Positions 35,215-48,300 of a stretch of DNA of 57,117 nt are shown one piece after another. The notes beneath the pieces are model-generated. The model was given only the letters and a program-made list of their open reading frames with translations, had not been told where the DNA came from and did not search any database. The number at the start of each line of letters is the position of its first letter. The first letter of the stretch is position 1. Source of the DNA: Krasilnikovozyma curviuscula (taxonomy: Eukaryota > Basidiomycota > Tremellomycetes > Cystofilobasidiales > Mrakiaceae). The position numbers and the translations under genes were made by a program. The stretch covers positions 1 to 57,117 of the forward strand of contig MVAQ01000136.1 in NCBI GenBank assembly GCA_014825775.1, in the 5' to 3' direction.

Positions 35215-36273
35215 GATGAAAGTATAGAACCCCAAGATTGAGGTAAACAGCAGGGTGAAGGGTGGGGCTTATGGCTTCGATTCTAATGGACAAAGGTCGA
35301 TGATGGGCGAAGCGAGCAATAGGTCAGTGACACAGATAGAATAAACAATAGTGGGACGAACCAAGAAAGGGATAGAACAAAAAAGCCGGGTTATTTAGGT
35401 AGGAAGATGACTGAAGTGCAGCTGGTTTGTGGCGGGCCCTGTTAAATGAACTGCTTTCGATACTGAGGGCGTCGATTATTTTTCTAGCCGACTAAGCTTC
35501 TAGTAAATATCGGAAATATGACGACCGATTGAAGCATCGAGAACGAAGTTCGAGACCATTCAGAAGCGCTGGAGCATGGACCTGCCGACGCGATACGTCA
35601 ATAGCCGGCAGACTTCTCTAATGTGAGCTAATTCTAGGAAGCGCCGTACGAATTTCGCTAATTACAAGTTTGGTGTATCAAGTTTAAAAAAGAGGGAGAT
35701 TTGGGATGCACACGTGAAAACAAGCAGTGAGGAGTTAGCCGATCGAAACAATCTGCTGAGGAGAGATTCACAAAGCGAAAAGTGGTTTTCTAAATAAAAG
35801 ATGCGGAAGGACGGGATTGCCGTTCCAGATCCTCGAGATATGTCCCTGGGATCCTGGCTAGGTAATCTGTGCTGAAGGGAGTGACTTCAAAAGCACAGAA
35901 GCCGTTAGAAAGACGGCGCAACAAGACAAGAGGATACCATTCTAACTATATACATATGTTCAGTCCAATGCTAGAAGTACGCGGTGTTGCGAGACTCTTG
36001 CGTCGCTCATATCGTATTGCTGCGATTTGCTGGAACCACAGCCTTGCAACAATCACAACTTCATTTGCACACATACCATTCGAAAATTATTGTTTCATTA
36101 ACCCAATTTTCACCATAACCTCTAAGCCCTCTGCCTGACACCACAACAAGCCGACTTCGGTAGAAAGGAACCAGCAATACCAGCAATAGAAGGATTGATC
36201 GGCGACTTGATGTTCAATGAGAAATGGAAGCAGAAAGGGCATTTTACAATCTAGTACTAAGTGACTGATTGAG
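35215..36273. promoter_or_regulatory. Region upstream of TF1
   Basis: About 1.06 kb between TF1 and the coactosin 3' end, both on the minus strand. Only an 89-codon unsupported open frame (35869-36138, plus). Presumed TF1 promoter. Confidence 0.4.
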
Positions 36274-37422
36274 TTACACTTTGTCGTAAGAAGCTCCGCC
36301 AGCCTGAAGGGAATGGTAGGGAAGAGTCAGTTTCGAACGGACGAGGAAGGTCACCGCGATCGCGAGAAATGAGAATGGAGGGCTAGGTTCCCAACTCCAT
36401 ATAGATCCAAGGGCCAAAGTGAAAAGCCTATGTCCAATCAGAGCCGTCTGTCCTAACCCCTCCATCAGCACTAATGTCCCAAGCTGTTGTCGTCTGGCCC
36501 GGCAAAATGATCAAATAGGAACGCTGCCTTACCTTCCTCAACCTAACGACGATCGGACCCTCAGCCAAGTCCTCCTTGCTCGACGCATTGATCTGAATGC
36601 TGAACGCAGGGAAGACGCGCTTGATGTCTGTCGTGTGCACCGAGATTTTGGCACGGCGCATAATCTTGACTTCTTCGCCTATCCAGACAATGAAAATAAA
36701 CTTTTCGCGGAAAGACTCTTCGTCGTTGGCATATCTGATTGAATGTGAAATGTGAATTAAGAACGCGTGCGTCAGTGTGTCTTGTTTGGTGAAAGTAGGA
36801 AGTCACTGGAGAAGAAACGCCCGCTGCAGCCGATAAAGCTTTGACATCTCTCTCTGTGAGCCTCAAAGATAACCTCCTGGGTTTCTATCTGGTCCTTCAT
36901 ACCATGACTGCATCTTATCGCCCTCCTGTAGCATGTTTGAAGCGATGAAAAAGGGAAAGTGTATACTCACTTTACTCGCACGTAGGCAAACTGAGCTTTA
37001 CCCTTCTCAAACAGCGGGGTGACCTCAGCGAGACCTCCGGAGCCTGTACCAGCGACTTTAACGACATCCGATTTGTCACTCTGGTGGTGGAAACAAACGT
37101 TGAGAAGACGGCAGGAGAAGGGTAGCCCGCGCGAACGACAATGAGGAAGGTTTCGTTGACGTTGCGGGACGGGACATTCGTTGTTGGGAGGCAGGGAAAG
37201 ACCGAGAAATCGAAAAAGACAGAGAGACACGTCGAAGAAGTGAAAGGAAGGCGAGGGGAGATATATAATTCGAGTTCAGTAAGACCTATTTCGGCTGGGC
37301 GACAGCTCATCATCCCCTTGTTCACGTACCGTGTAGTCAACCAAGACCCAGTTTGTTTCTGTCTTGTCGTTTCTAATGTCTTTGTAAGCCTCTTCGAGAG
37401 CCTTGTCGTCCACGTTGGCCAT
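36274..37422 (-). CDS. Coactosin-like ADF-H domain actin-binding protein
   Basis: Single ADF-homology domain protein of 144 residues that should bind F-actin. Exons 37330-37422, 36971-37080, 36533-36734 and 36274-36303. Landmarks: ALEEAYKDIRND, NWVLVDYT, ALVTPLF-like region (AEVTPLFEKGKAQFAYVRVK), KFIFIVWIGEEVKIMRRAKIS, then SSKEDLAEG and the family's C-terminal RKAGGASYDKV, nearly the same as the KKAGGANYD ending of animal coactosins. The lysine of VRVK is split AA|A across a 236-nt intron. Length and ending separate it from cofilin. It is the only non-TF gene inside the array and shows no sequence relation to its neighbours. Confidence 0.92.
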
Positions 37423-38096
37423 CGCAAAGCAACCCACAGACAAAATCGAAGGAAGGGAAGGGAAAGGGAAGGGCTGATGGGGTCAGTGGCAAGACGAGAG
37501 TGTCGCTGAAGGCAAGCAGGCCAAGGGGAACTGAGAAAATCCAAAAAATACTCTGCTGTAACAGATCAAGACTACCTTGCCCAAAGAACATCATGACACC
37601 GTCGCGAGAAGGAGCTCAAAGGCCACAGAATAGCAGCTTGAACCACCCGAAACGCAGGTCGCCCATTCTGTATGACGTCCAACCTGCGCTATAGCAGGGC
37701 AACTAGCGCTCAAAAGCCCCATTGTGTATCATGTTAATCAACTGAATACCACTACGGCTCACCAGTGCCGTTCAAGGGGAAATTACAATCGAAATGTAAA
37801 CAAGAAAGTGATCGAGTAATGCCGTGGCGACTCGTGTCAATCTAACTCCTGACTTTGTTAGAAACCAGACAAACTTCCCATGAAAGTACCATCAATAGAT
37901 ACACCTGATCTGTAGGAGTCTGTGAGTACCAAACATGATGCACTTTCCTAATGTCTTGGTCTCGTAAAGCTCACCCAAAGTATCGGTTCGCGTTCCTCAT
38001 GGATCTTGAGGTCCAATCAGACTGGAGTTTGTTCGCCAGTCCGCTTGAAAGCAGTCAGCTTTCGACAGTCAGCAAGCAACAGCAGCACTGAGAAGA
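37423..38096. promoter_or_regulatory. Divergent promoter region coactosin / TF2
   Basis: 674 bp between divergent starts. No coding evidence. Confidence 0.45.
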
Positions 38097-40991
38097 ATGG
38101 AACTCCCTATCGAACAACAAAAGCCGGCGAAGACAGGCAGAAAACTAAACGGGATGGGTCCTTATGAGAAGCCGGTGAGGAAGAAAAAGACGAATAGAAG
38201 TGAGTGGTCGACGACAGCTCTGATACTGATCCTGGCTTTACCGAATCTGCTCTCCTTACCCAGTACAGAACCAGTCTTGTGACAGGTAAGAGTCTGTTCT
38301 AAATCAGTCTTCGCGGGGAAGCACCGTGGATGATTAATTTGCCTCTCTCTTTCTCTGAAGCTGTAAGGCCAGTAAAGTCAAATGTGATCTTGCTACTCTA
38401 TCTGAAGAACAGAGAAGTCATGGGTGTAAACGGTGCCGGCAACGGCGTGAGTAATTCTGCTACAGCCTCAGTTCGAAATTCTCCTGACCTGGTTTCTGTC
38501 GGCGTCCCACATTCCCAGGAGCTTTTTGGTGAGCCTGTTTACTTTAACTTGAAACCCGAGATTCTGAGACCATCCTCTGAAAAAAATGTCCCGTTTCCTA
38601 TCAGCACCACCGCCCTGATCGACTCGCTCAAGAATAAATCAAAATCCGCACCCTCATCATCTTCAGGACAAATTGCTACTGCTTTTTCATCTCCCTCCTC
38701 ATCGTTGACCCGAACCAATGTGCCGACCTCCCAGTCCGGCGCATCGTCAATGCATCGGCGGACTCTTGCCCTCGCGCTCGGCCAGAACCTCATCGAGTCA
38801 TTTTTGAAACATGGACATTTCCACCGGATGATGGTTCGCCAGGATTTATCTCTGACCGGCGAATCTCATTGGTTGTAGCTGAATAATCTTCCTCTTCCAT
38901 CGATTAGGTATCAGACGTTAACTTTGTCAGCCTTGTCGACGGCCTAAATCTCAGCTTGGAAGTCGCTAATCCGTGGCATAAAAGTGCTGATGGAGGTCCT
39001 GGGTTTGGAATTGGAAGCAGTCTTGGCGTGGCTGTCGCTGCTATAGGCGCGAGGTGAGTTGCTGTCCCACAAACAGTACTAATGCAGTGAGACTGACCAT
39101 TACGCCATCACTTCCCGCCCTTCAGGTATACTGATTCACCACTTCTGGTACCTCCTGGAACACCAACAGAACTAGCTGGTTCTTATCGAGAGTCGGCGTG
39201 TGACTCGCTCCTCAGTCGCGCGTTACAGGTGCTGGAAGATGAATCTGTCCTGACCAAGCCGACCCTTGAAGGAATACAGTCTTTGCGTCTGTGTCATATT
39301 GGTTTGAAATGGAGAGCAATTCTCAAAGGGGAAAGGAAGACAATGAGGGAAGGTGGAATTGTTGGAGTGAGTCTTGGCCTTCTTTCACCCTCTCTTTAGT
39401 CTATACCTGATTGACTTCGCCGTCAGCCTCATACACAACAAGGAATGGTCCTTCAGAGAGCTATCAAACGACACATGGAGGTCCTCTCTATTGAGCAGAA
39501 ACTGGATTCGCAGATACAGCAGTACTCTAACAAAGACTTCTCTTATGAGATTCTGGAGCAATTCCAACATAATCCTGGTTATGTCCCGGTGGTCTCTCCA
39601 CTACATCGCGTGATCTGGTCCACCTTCGCGCTTGAGACGTTTGAAGCCGTCAGTTATAACTTGTAGCCTTTGCATGCAGATATTTGACTAATAGATTATT
39701 AATTTTCGACAGATGGAAGCCGACACTGAGTTTGGGATAGCAAAGTATGGGACGTGAGTTAAGATTCAGTTTCTAACCCACGACTTTTCCCATGATTTAC
39801 CTACCTTCTACAACGGATTGAACTCTCAGTGGTATCCGACACAAGCTCCTCGTGTCCTTTCCTCAAATCACATGTCATATGCCTTTATCTTCCTCACTCG
39901 TCAATTCCCCCAAAGCTGTCCTTCTCATTGGTCTCTCCATCATCGCTCAGTTTGACCTCACCTGGGATATTTTCAAGACTTCAACTGCATGTGTTCTCAA
40001 CCAAGACGTTTTTGTAGCCGCGGCTGAAAAAGCGTGGTCTTCGATGATGAACCTAACACAATGGGCTGATCGGGTGGGAGAGGTCATCAGGGGAAAGGAG
40101 AAGTCGGTCGACTTCATCTTCAAATTTGAGGTGAGAGTTCTCTCCATCGCATTCAATTCATAATCTGTCTCATGTTATTTCTTTTGCTATGGAGACATTG
40201 CGGCCAGGGTTCGACGTTTCCAGGCGTTTTTGGTCTGTCCTGATCTCTTTGATCAACTCAAAATTACACTTGAAAATCCATGTAAGTACTTGATGTATAC
40301 CACAGAGTTTTTGTGTCTGAGCGTATTTAAAAATCGTGGTTTGATAGAGCATCATTAAGTCCAACGCTGCATCATCTCCCGGGCTGTCTCCCCTTTTGGT
40401 TCGAGCCTTCGAGGCGACACTGTTCGCCTGTCGAAACTGTGCTGCTGAAGTAGGAAGGCTGGTTGATACTGGAATTTTTAGAGGTGGAGGAAGTGCACTA
40501 TTGTGGGTTCTGTTATACAGATTCTGCCTGCTTCATCTTTTTGAAATCATTTTCTTGTCTTCTTTTTTCAGGATCATGACAAATGTGGCTGATTTCCTTG
40601 CAAAAGCCCCAGTCGCTATGTCCCTTCAGTGGAGTTTAGAGGCTAAAAGAGAAGAAGTCGGGTATCTCCTTGAAGGTCTCAAGCAACTGGCGTTCGCATT
40701 CCCGATTGCTGACAGCCTCAGCAACGTCCGATCGGTGAGCGTTACATTACAGGGTTGATTCTGCTGGTAATCGACTCACGAAGTTTCTTTCGGAAGTCTA
40801 TGGATGATATGAGATGTATTGACGAGCTTAATAGCACCCTTTACACCCTTTCTCCAATAATTTTGGACGGGATGGGTCTGTCTTCGTTCACCAATTCTTC
40901 ACCCGAAACCGCAATGTTTCCGAAGCTCTCACAAAACCTCAATGAAGAAGATGATTTCTTCAACGCAGTGTTCAACGGTACTTTTCAATGA
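38097..40991 (+). CDS. TF2: Zn(II)2Cys6 transcription factor, paralogue 2 of 5
   Basis: Zinc-cluster regulator of 666 residues. Exons: 38097-38199, 38264-38285, 38361-38446, 38519-38528 (10 nt), 38605-38833, 38908-39053, 39126-39366, 39427-39648, 39713-39753, 39830-40130, 40195-40281, 40348-40502, 40572-40734, 40797-40991. The cluster is CDSCKASKVKC, 13 residues, CKRCRQRRAFC. The basic stretch KPVRKKKTNR precedes it. Conserved landmarks: TLALALGQNLIESFL, RYTDSP, VPPGTP, RESACDSLLSR, SRRFWSVL, ACRNCAAEV and a tail DDFFNAVFNGTF. It has two introns not seen in all paralogues: one after HRMM (38834-38907) and one making a 41-nt exon (39713-39753). Same orientation as TF3 and TF4. Confidence 0.9.
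38519..38528 (+). other. 10-nt microexon of TF2 (GAGCTTTTTG)
   Basis: Between a TCCCAG acceptor and a GTGAGC donor. Encodes the end of Arg, Ala, Phe and the first two bases of the sixth cysteine codon. Confidence 0.85.
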
Positions 40992-41832
40992 TCGATGACA
41001 GCCCGCTTTGTCTGTTGTGGAGGCGCAGTTGTATTTTGTCTGTTTTCGATTTCTCTATTTGTTCCTCGTATCACATTTGATTGCTTGTATCGATAAAAAA
41101 TTACTACCAATCCTCGTGTGAAAAATGCGAACAAATTTGGCTCGGTGATATTCTTCAATTTTGTGACCAACGGCAGCAAGGACATCGTTCCAAGGCTGGA
41201 AACCTCCCAATATAATGATGATTTCAAAAATATAAGAAAGGAGGGGTACTGTGGTTGTTTTTGGCTCCGGATTTTTGGTTTCCGAGGCTACTGATTTTCG
41301 ACTCGCCGGTGCCCATTTTGCTCCCTTGTGAGGATCACGTCTTCTTCTACAGCCTGTTTCCTCCAATGTATCCTTAGGATCGTAGTCTCAATGGTACTAT
41401 TTAAGTGGGTTCGAACTGTGAATTCATTCCCGTCGCAATCACAAGTTATTATCGTCATTCCTTACATTAAATCGCTGGATACTATCGTTCAATTTGTTTT
41501 GGATTCATAATTTAATGGGTTTCATTCACCATGTATGTTTGTTCAGTGTGAAAGATAACGCAAGAAAATATGAAGAAAATCGTCCATCGGCTTCGGCGAC
41601 TCAGCTATGTATATTTACTCAACCTACCGAGCCACCGGACTACGACTGCTTCGCCCAAGCTCTCCCTTCGGCCTTTTGAATTCTTTGAAGGAAATAGGGT
41701 AGTTCTTCAATCTGATTCCTTTGTGAGTGTCTTTCCGTCTCTTTTGTCTCTCGTTTTTTTCCCGTAACTTCACTGAGCTCGGTTTCCGTCCCAAAAAAAG
41801 TAACGGTTGCCCACCCGACCGTAAACACCAAT
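40992..41832 (+). promoter_or_regulatory. Spacer TF2 to TF3
   Basis: 841 bp, AT-rich. A TATA-like TATTTAAG near 41399 precedes TF3 by about 430 bp. No coding evidence. Confidence 0.4.
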
Positions 41833-44730
41833 ATGGACAATGCTCCCTATGAACCCTCGACTGTCTCTGGCTACGCTACAATCTACGAGATGGATGTTGA
41901 AAAGAAGAAGAGGGGGAGGCCTAAGAAAGAAGGGTTCGAAAAGGCAGTCCGGAAAACCAAGACGACCAGGAGTAAGCCCATTTCCATTAATGGTCGATCC
42001 AGTTTCATAGTAGACTGAGTCTTATCTATTTCTTTTCTTTAGAGCAAGGCCTTGCGTGTACGATGTGAGTTTCGAAAATTGTGGTCCCTTTTCAACTTGA
42101 TAGCGCTAACGTGAGTCTACCGGTTCTTCCCAAAAAGGTGCAAGAACAGGAAGGTCAAGTGCAGCTTTCAGGAAATGAATCCACCAAGTTCTACAGCAGG
42201 GCCATGTACGAGATGTTCGAAACGAGGTACGCTTGACTTGCACCCAAATGGTCAATTCGGTGATGATGAATACCCCGGTGCTGACAGATCTCGGCGTTCT
42301 TTCTTTTCGCGTCTTTCCAAAGGTGATAACTGGTGAGCTATCTCTTATGGAATCCAATTCCAGAATCTAACGTTTGTCACTTTCAAATAGCACGACTCAA
42401 ACTCTACGGACTGGGTCCTACAGGGATAGAATCACACAGCACCGACTGCCCCCTATTTTAGCTGCATCGTCCTCCTCGTCATCATCATCATCATCCTCTA
42501 GTGCTTCAACACCACCATCTTCCTTGTCAGCTCAAAGTCCACCATTAACCCTGAGTGTTCCAAATGCGACATCCTCTGTGGCATCAATGAATCGAAAGAC
42601 TCTTGCCATGGCTCTCGGCCAGGATCTTATCAAATCTTTCTTGGATAACTATCATATCCATCAGATGGCGATACCTGAAGCTGGCCTTGAGGTCCTGAGC
42701 GAAAGCTTAAACTTCAGTCTCGATACTAGCGGCGCGTCGAGGTATAGCAGGATTGGCAACACCTCCTTCAACAAGCTATATCAGAATATCGGATCATCTC
42801 TAGGAGCTTCTGCAGCTGCTATTGGTGCTAGGTATGTCTTCCAAAGCTACATCTGTTCATTCTGTTCATTCAACTCTTTCTTATTGCTGGCCGTCCCCCA
42901 TCACAGATATAGCGATTCTCCCCTTATTGTTCCTCCTGGAACTCCTGAACATCTCTTTGGTGTTTATCGAGAATCAGCGTGTAGTAATCTCCTTACTCGG
43001 GCGCTCAAAATTTTGGAAAAGGAAGATGTGTTGAACTTGCCATCTTTCGATGGTGTTCAGAGCTTGAGGCTAGCTCGTCTGGGTTTACAATGGAGGGCTT
43101 CGCATTATAGAGAGGTTAGAGATCTGAAAGTTGGCGTGATTGGGGTCAGCAATCAATAACTCATCAGGTCATTGTTGGGGTGCCACAGCTGACAAATCTT
43201 GTTTGAGTACAGATTAATCTCCAGCAAGGATTTCTCTTCGACGAGGTCATCAACAATCAAGTGAAAGTGCTCTCCTCGGCTTACAGTCTCGGTTCGGAAA
43301 ATTGCGCTCAAATTGTTCCACCCGGGGTACAGAACTTCTTGATCTCTGAAAGCCGGCGGAGTGAGTACACCAGTCTACTTCCGAATATCCACAAAAGTGG
43401 TATTCAAAGATTCGTGGTATCTGGGTTCATTTCTCTTCTGGAGACAATGATCAGCAACAATTCCGAGAGTAGCGACGACCAGTGAGTGTGTAATTCCTCA
43501 GTTGCGCCGCATATCGGTACTGAATCACTCATCCTCATCCTGGCAGACTGCATGAAAAACTCTGTCACTCTATACCTGAACTGAGTACAGTAATGACTAC
43601 CTCAACTTTAACTGCCGTACCGCCTCCTGCGATCCTGCTGGTCGGTCTTCAAGTATTCGCTCAATTTGACTACATCTCCAGGATGTTTGGCTCTAATTGT
43701 TTACCAACGGAGCAGGGACAGCCTCTGGTCTCTCTATCTACACTAGAAAATGCGAGTGAAACTGCTTGGTCAAGTATGAGCGATCTTTACTCATGGGCGT
43801 CAAGAGTTGGAGACATCATCATCGGGAACGTGCAGGCGTCGGCGGTTTCTGGCGAGATGGACGTGAGTTTTTACTTTTCACTTAGTTCAACATTTTTTGA
43901 TGAAGATTCTGTTTTCTTTCTGATTTAAAAAGGATTCTGTACCAAGCTTCCTGATCTCAAGGATGTTCTGGCAGATCCTCTTAAGTCAAGTCAATGCCAA
44001 GAGTCACTTGACGTTGCTTGTATGACATTTCTCCCACCTCATCGGTAGAATTCTTTTTGTTCTTACACTTGATAATTTCTCTGTAGAATCTCCACAACTC
44101 ATATGCTCATTTCTCTCCGGATCTGGACGCCCTACATATGAAGTCATTTCAAATCACTCTAAACGCTTGCCGTCAGTGTGCCGCCGCTGTGCGTGATATC
44201 CTTCCGAAGAAGATATTGAAGGGAGCTGGGGCATTCATGGTGTAAGTTCTATGAAGGGTCCGACAATTCCGAATTCTGAACTGACCCATTTCATTATCTG
44301 CAGGAGAATTGATTTTGCTGGACATTTTCTTAGCTCTGCACCGGTCAGTGCAGATTTAGGCTGGACCCTCGAGACCAAAAGGCAGGAGGTTGGATGGATT
44401 CTTGACGGACTGAGACAGCTAGGCAGAGTTTGGGCTACAAGCGATATCGTTTCGGCGATCGAGAAGGCAAGAGGTTCTTGATCGCCACTGCTCTTCATCA
44501 TTATCGCTGACGAACTATTCTCTCCTTCTCACTCTTAGCAAATGGACAATACTCGTTCCGGAGATGAGATCCGGAGTTACTCTCTCGAGTTTCTCCCTTC
44601 TCTGTTTGAGGATCAGGACGACAGCAATGTCTTCACACATTCTCAAGAGGCGCCTATGACACCAGAGCGCGACAAACCTCTCAATCAGGACCACATGTTT
44701 TTCAACAAGATGTTCTCGGGTGGTTTCTAG
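41833..44730 (+). CDS. TF3: Zn(II)2Cys6 transcription factor, paralogue 3 of 5
   Basis: Zinc-cluster regulator of 706 residues. Exons: 41833-41971, 42043-42064, 42138-42226, 42323-42332 (10 nt), 42391-42831, 42907-43144, 43213-43481, 43547-43862, 43933-44019, 44087-44241, 44304-44466, 44539-44730. The cluster reads CTMCKNRKVKC, 14 residues, CTRCSKRGDNC. A basic KKKRGRPKK segment (AT-hook-like RGRPKK) precedes it. A Ser-rich tract from TCA/TCC repeats lies at 42466-42500. Landmarks: LAMALGQDLIKSFL, RYSDSPLIVPPGTP, ISRMFWQIL, ACRQCAAAV and the ending FFNKMFSGGF. The middle exon 43213-43481 is the most diverged among the five. The intron 44467-44538 has a GC donor, required to keep the conserved 163-nt exon length. 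Confidence 0.9.
42323..42332 (+). other. 10-nt microexon of TF3 (GTGATAACTG)
   Basis: Between TTCCAAAG and GTGAGC. Encodes Gly-Asp-Asn and the first two bases of the sixth cysteine codon. Confidence 0.85.
44467..44538 (+). other. GC-AG intron in TF3
   Basis: Starts GCAAGA, ends CTTAG. The upstream exon is then exactly 163 nt in phase, as in all four paralogues, which supports the GC donor. Confidence 0.75.
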
Positions 44731-45347
44731 CACAGGAGGCTATAGATCCTATAGATTTGCTACTGTATGCCCTTTACGTTGTTCTCGTCTCAAATACAAT
44801 ATGTCAATTCTCTGAAGTATCACATAGCACCTTCACTGTACAGCAAAAACGTACAATAAACTATACAAGGGCAACATGGCATGTATCGCGCTCATTTGAT
44901 ACAGTTGGAGATTCGTGTGTGTTTCCCGTGGTCTGCTGCGGGCGAGCACCCGACAGGTAGCCACCTCAATATCTCAATGCTAGATATCTGGTACAAAATT
45001 GGTACCATTCCAAAGCTGAGAACTCTGTAAACCTCTTAGTGGTCTTCATCTTCTCAGATTTTTACTTGAAGAAAATCTATCTTGGTTCTCGGTACCTCCG
45101 CGAGCGACCCACGCAAACACGCTCTCTGGTCGACGTTTGCCTAAGAGCCCTTAGTAACGGGCTCCGGGCTCGCTAGTTAGGCTGAATAAATTCGTATGTT
45201 TCTCTCTCCCAACTACTAACAGCCCGTAACTGATCGTTGAGCCTTCCTGAAGCTGAAAGCGTTTGCTCAAATCGGATTATAGCTCAGTAGGTGTTGCTGC
45301 AGCCCCAAAGAGCAGTAACAGCAGCAGCGTTATCGCAACGTATCCCA
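44731..45347 (+). promoter_or_regulatory. Spacer TF3 to TF4
   Basis: 617 bp with a small GC-rich hairpin (GAGCCC at 45145 pairs with GGGCTC at 45159). No coding evidence. Confidence 0.4.
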
Positions 45348-48300
45348 ATGGAGTCGAATCATGCTTCTTGCAGTACCCTAAACATCCGATGTGATGCCAA
45401 GGGAAAGAAGCGAGCTGTTTTGTCCACGACTGCAGGTGGTAAGTCGTCGACATCGAGGAAGAGAAGTACGTATTTTCTTGGTTTTTGGAGGTAAATGGAT
45501 TTTGACGTTTAACGTTCTATTAGAGCAATTTGTGAGCTGTGATAAGTGCGTAAAATGGCCAAATTTTGAGCGGTTCGAACCACAGCGAGGTACTGAGTCG
45601 GCCCTTGTTTCTTCATTTTTCTAGATGTATGAGTAGGAAGGTGAAATGTGATTTGATGGAACTTCCTCAAGATGTAAGGCGCCAGGGCTGCACACGGTGT
45701 GTGAATAGAGGTGAGTTATAGCCGGCGCTTGTTCGAAGTTAGCAGTGACTGAACCCACGCAACATACATGCTGTATCTTAGGTGAAACATGGTAGGTATT
45801 CCCTTTCGTTGGGGATTGGAGTTTATTACTGATCATCTTTCGCTCACTTAGCACGACCGAAGTCATAAAGCGACGTAATGAAGTCAGCACCAGTAGACAA
45901 CATGCTCCCTCCAACCTATACACATCTTGTTCTCCTCAAGCAACACCGTCCCCTGCACCTTCCTCGTCCTCGTCCCACCTCAGTATACCTAGCTCGACCT
46001 CCTCCACTTCCTCTCTCAACAGAAGAGCACTAGCTTTGGCACTAGGAAACGACCTAGTCCTGTCATTCTTACGTGACAGTCACTTTCAGCGAATGATCGG
46101 TAAGTTCATTTGTAGTCTTTCGTTCGTATGAATCTCACAAAACTAAATTGTCTCACTCTGTCTCAGTGACCGACTCCAGCTTTGTCGCTCTCAGTAACAG
46201 CATCAACATCAGCCTAGACATGTTCAAAGGTTGGACTTTTGGATCAGAAAGAGATCATTTGACGTCCTCAACTTTTGAAGGCGCCGAAACGACTCTGAAG
46301 ATCGGTGGAGCCCTGGGTTCAGCCGTCGCTGCAATTGGTGCTCGATATTGCGACTCTCCTTACTTGGTCCCAGCAGGTACTCCTCGTCATCTCTGTGGTG
46401 TCTTCCGAGAGGCTGCCTGTAATACCCTTCTCGATCGAGCGTTCGAGGTCTTGGAGGAAGAGCAGGTGATGCACTTTCCCTCCATTGAAGGTATTCAAGC
46501 GATGCGTTTAGCAGGCACTGGTTATCGATGGAAAGCCATGATCGCTGGGGAGAAGTTTAATCCGCTTGACGGTGTGCTGGGGGTGAGTAATCCACACTTT
46601 CTGTTTGTTCTTCTCCCATTACTGCAATGTCTCTAACAGCTTACCTTATTGATTTCCATAGCCAAACCTACAACGAGCAATAAAACTTGAGAATTGTGTT
46701 AAGAAACATATGTCTCTCCTCTTTATCCAGGAGAAGATCGACAATGAGCTCGAACATATCTCTGCTGAACGACAATCCAAAGAATGGTTACAGTCTGTCC
46801 AGGACGCTGGCACTTTCCATTCCAAGCCTGTGTCTTCTGTTCACCGGGTGATATGGTCTACATTTATTCTTGAAGCACTTGAGGGACTCGAGATCGAAGG
46901 AAGGACACCAAAGTCGGACTCGAGGTGAGTCTATGAAGTCTGCGTCGAGGACTACATTCACTAAGCTCAAGTCTTCCCCTCTCGGAACCTGTTTCTTCTA
47001 GCCTGAAGCAGAAGATCTCTAACGCCTTTCCTCAAGTCACCAGTGGTATGGATATCCCACCGGCGGTCGCATTCTCTCCACCCGCAATCTTAGTGATCGG
47101 TCTCTCGCTCCTGAATCATTTTGACAGCATCCTGATCACATTCGACTCCTGCTTTGACGGCTGTACGCCTGATCAGTACCCTCGGGTTTTGGAAAATGCA
47201 TGTTCCAAGGCTTGGAGTGAGATACAATTGCTGATGATCTGGGCGGGCAGAGTAAATGACACTATTGCTCGCAGTGCTGAACACTTGGAAGGCGACGTGA
47301 GTTAGGAACTCCCTTACCATATTTGTTCCCTTTTTTGTACTAATCAATTTTCAATCTACCATGTCTGGTCTCAAAGGGTTATCGACCTGGTTTCATCATA
47401 TCTCGACGCTTCTGGGCCGTTTTGATTGGTTTCATCAACGCTCGCTCATTTATCAAGATCCATGTAAGTTTGCTCTACACATTGATCAAAACTGTTCCGT
47501 CTCTAAACCTTGTTACAATTGTGCTCAGCGGGTTGTCAATGTTTATGCAGACATCTGCCCTGAACTTAATTTCCTCCGCACTCAATCTTTCGAGGCAACT
47601 CTAGCAGCATCTCGAAGTTGCGCCTTTGAAGTTTTCAAACTCGTTCCATCTGGACTTCTGAGAGGAGCTGGTCATTTTTTAATGTATGTTTCTGCTTCGA
47701 ACCTTGGCGAACTCTTAGACTCCAAAATTCAGTTTCGTTCCGCATTTCGTATTACAGGAAAATCGACATGGTGGGCATTTTCCTCGCCTCAGCCCCTGTG
47801 AGCGGAAGCTTAGACTGGTCCCTTGAGAGAAAAAAACAAGAGGTGGCTTGGGTCATTGACGGTCTGAAGGAAATCGGTTTCGCTTGGAACACCGCTTCGA
47901 GTGTCCAAGAACTGGAGGACGTATGTCCCGTCCCCGCTTAACCTTCGTTTCCGAACATGCAAGGCATAGTGCTGACCAATGACAATGATGTTTTGCAATA
48001 GATTCTGAACCAAATGCGACCTACAGATGAGCTCAACAGTGCCATGTACGGGCTAATGGAGATGTCACCTCTGTCCCCACAACCCTTCTCTTGCTGGGAC
48101 CACCAACACGACCTCTTGTCTACCCTCTGCCCTTCGGATACATACTCAACGAACTATTCTTCCTTTGGATCTCTCCAGTATGAAAACCCCCCGCCTCCTT
48201 TTGGAGCACCCTATCCAGATCCGCCTTTCGATATTCCTCCACCTTCCACTACATACTCCGACCCACCAGCTCCACCGTCTTTTACTACCACCCCGCTTCG

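Noticed and set aside
41401..41420. GGGTTCGAAC-like sequence resembling a tRNA T-loop
   Set aside because: No matching A-box or foldable cloverleaf in the flanking 90 bases.
42475..42500. TCA/TCC repeat in TF3 as a possible regulatory microsatellite
   Set aside because: It is in frame and encodes a serine tract; common in disordered linkers of such factors.
45145..45164. Small GC-rich inverted repeat between TF3 and TF4
   Set aside because: Six-base stem only; no further sign of a terminator, RNA gene or mobile-element end.
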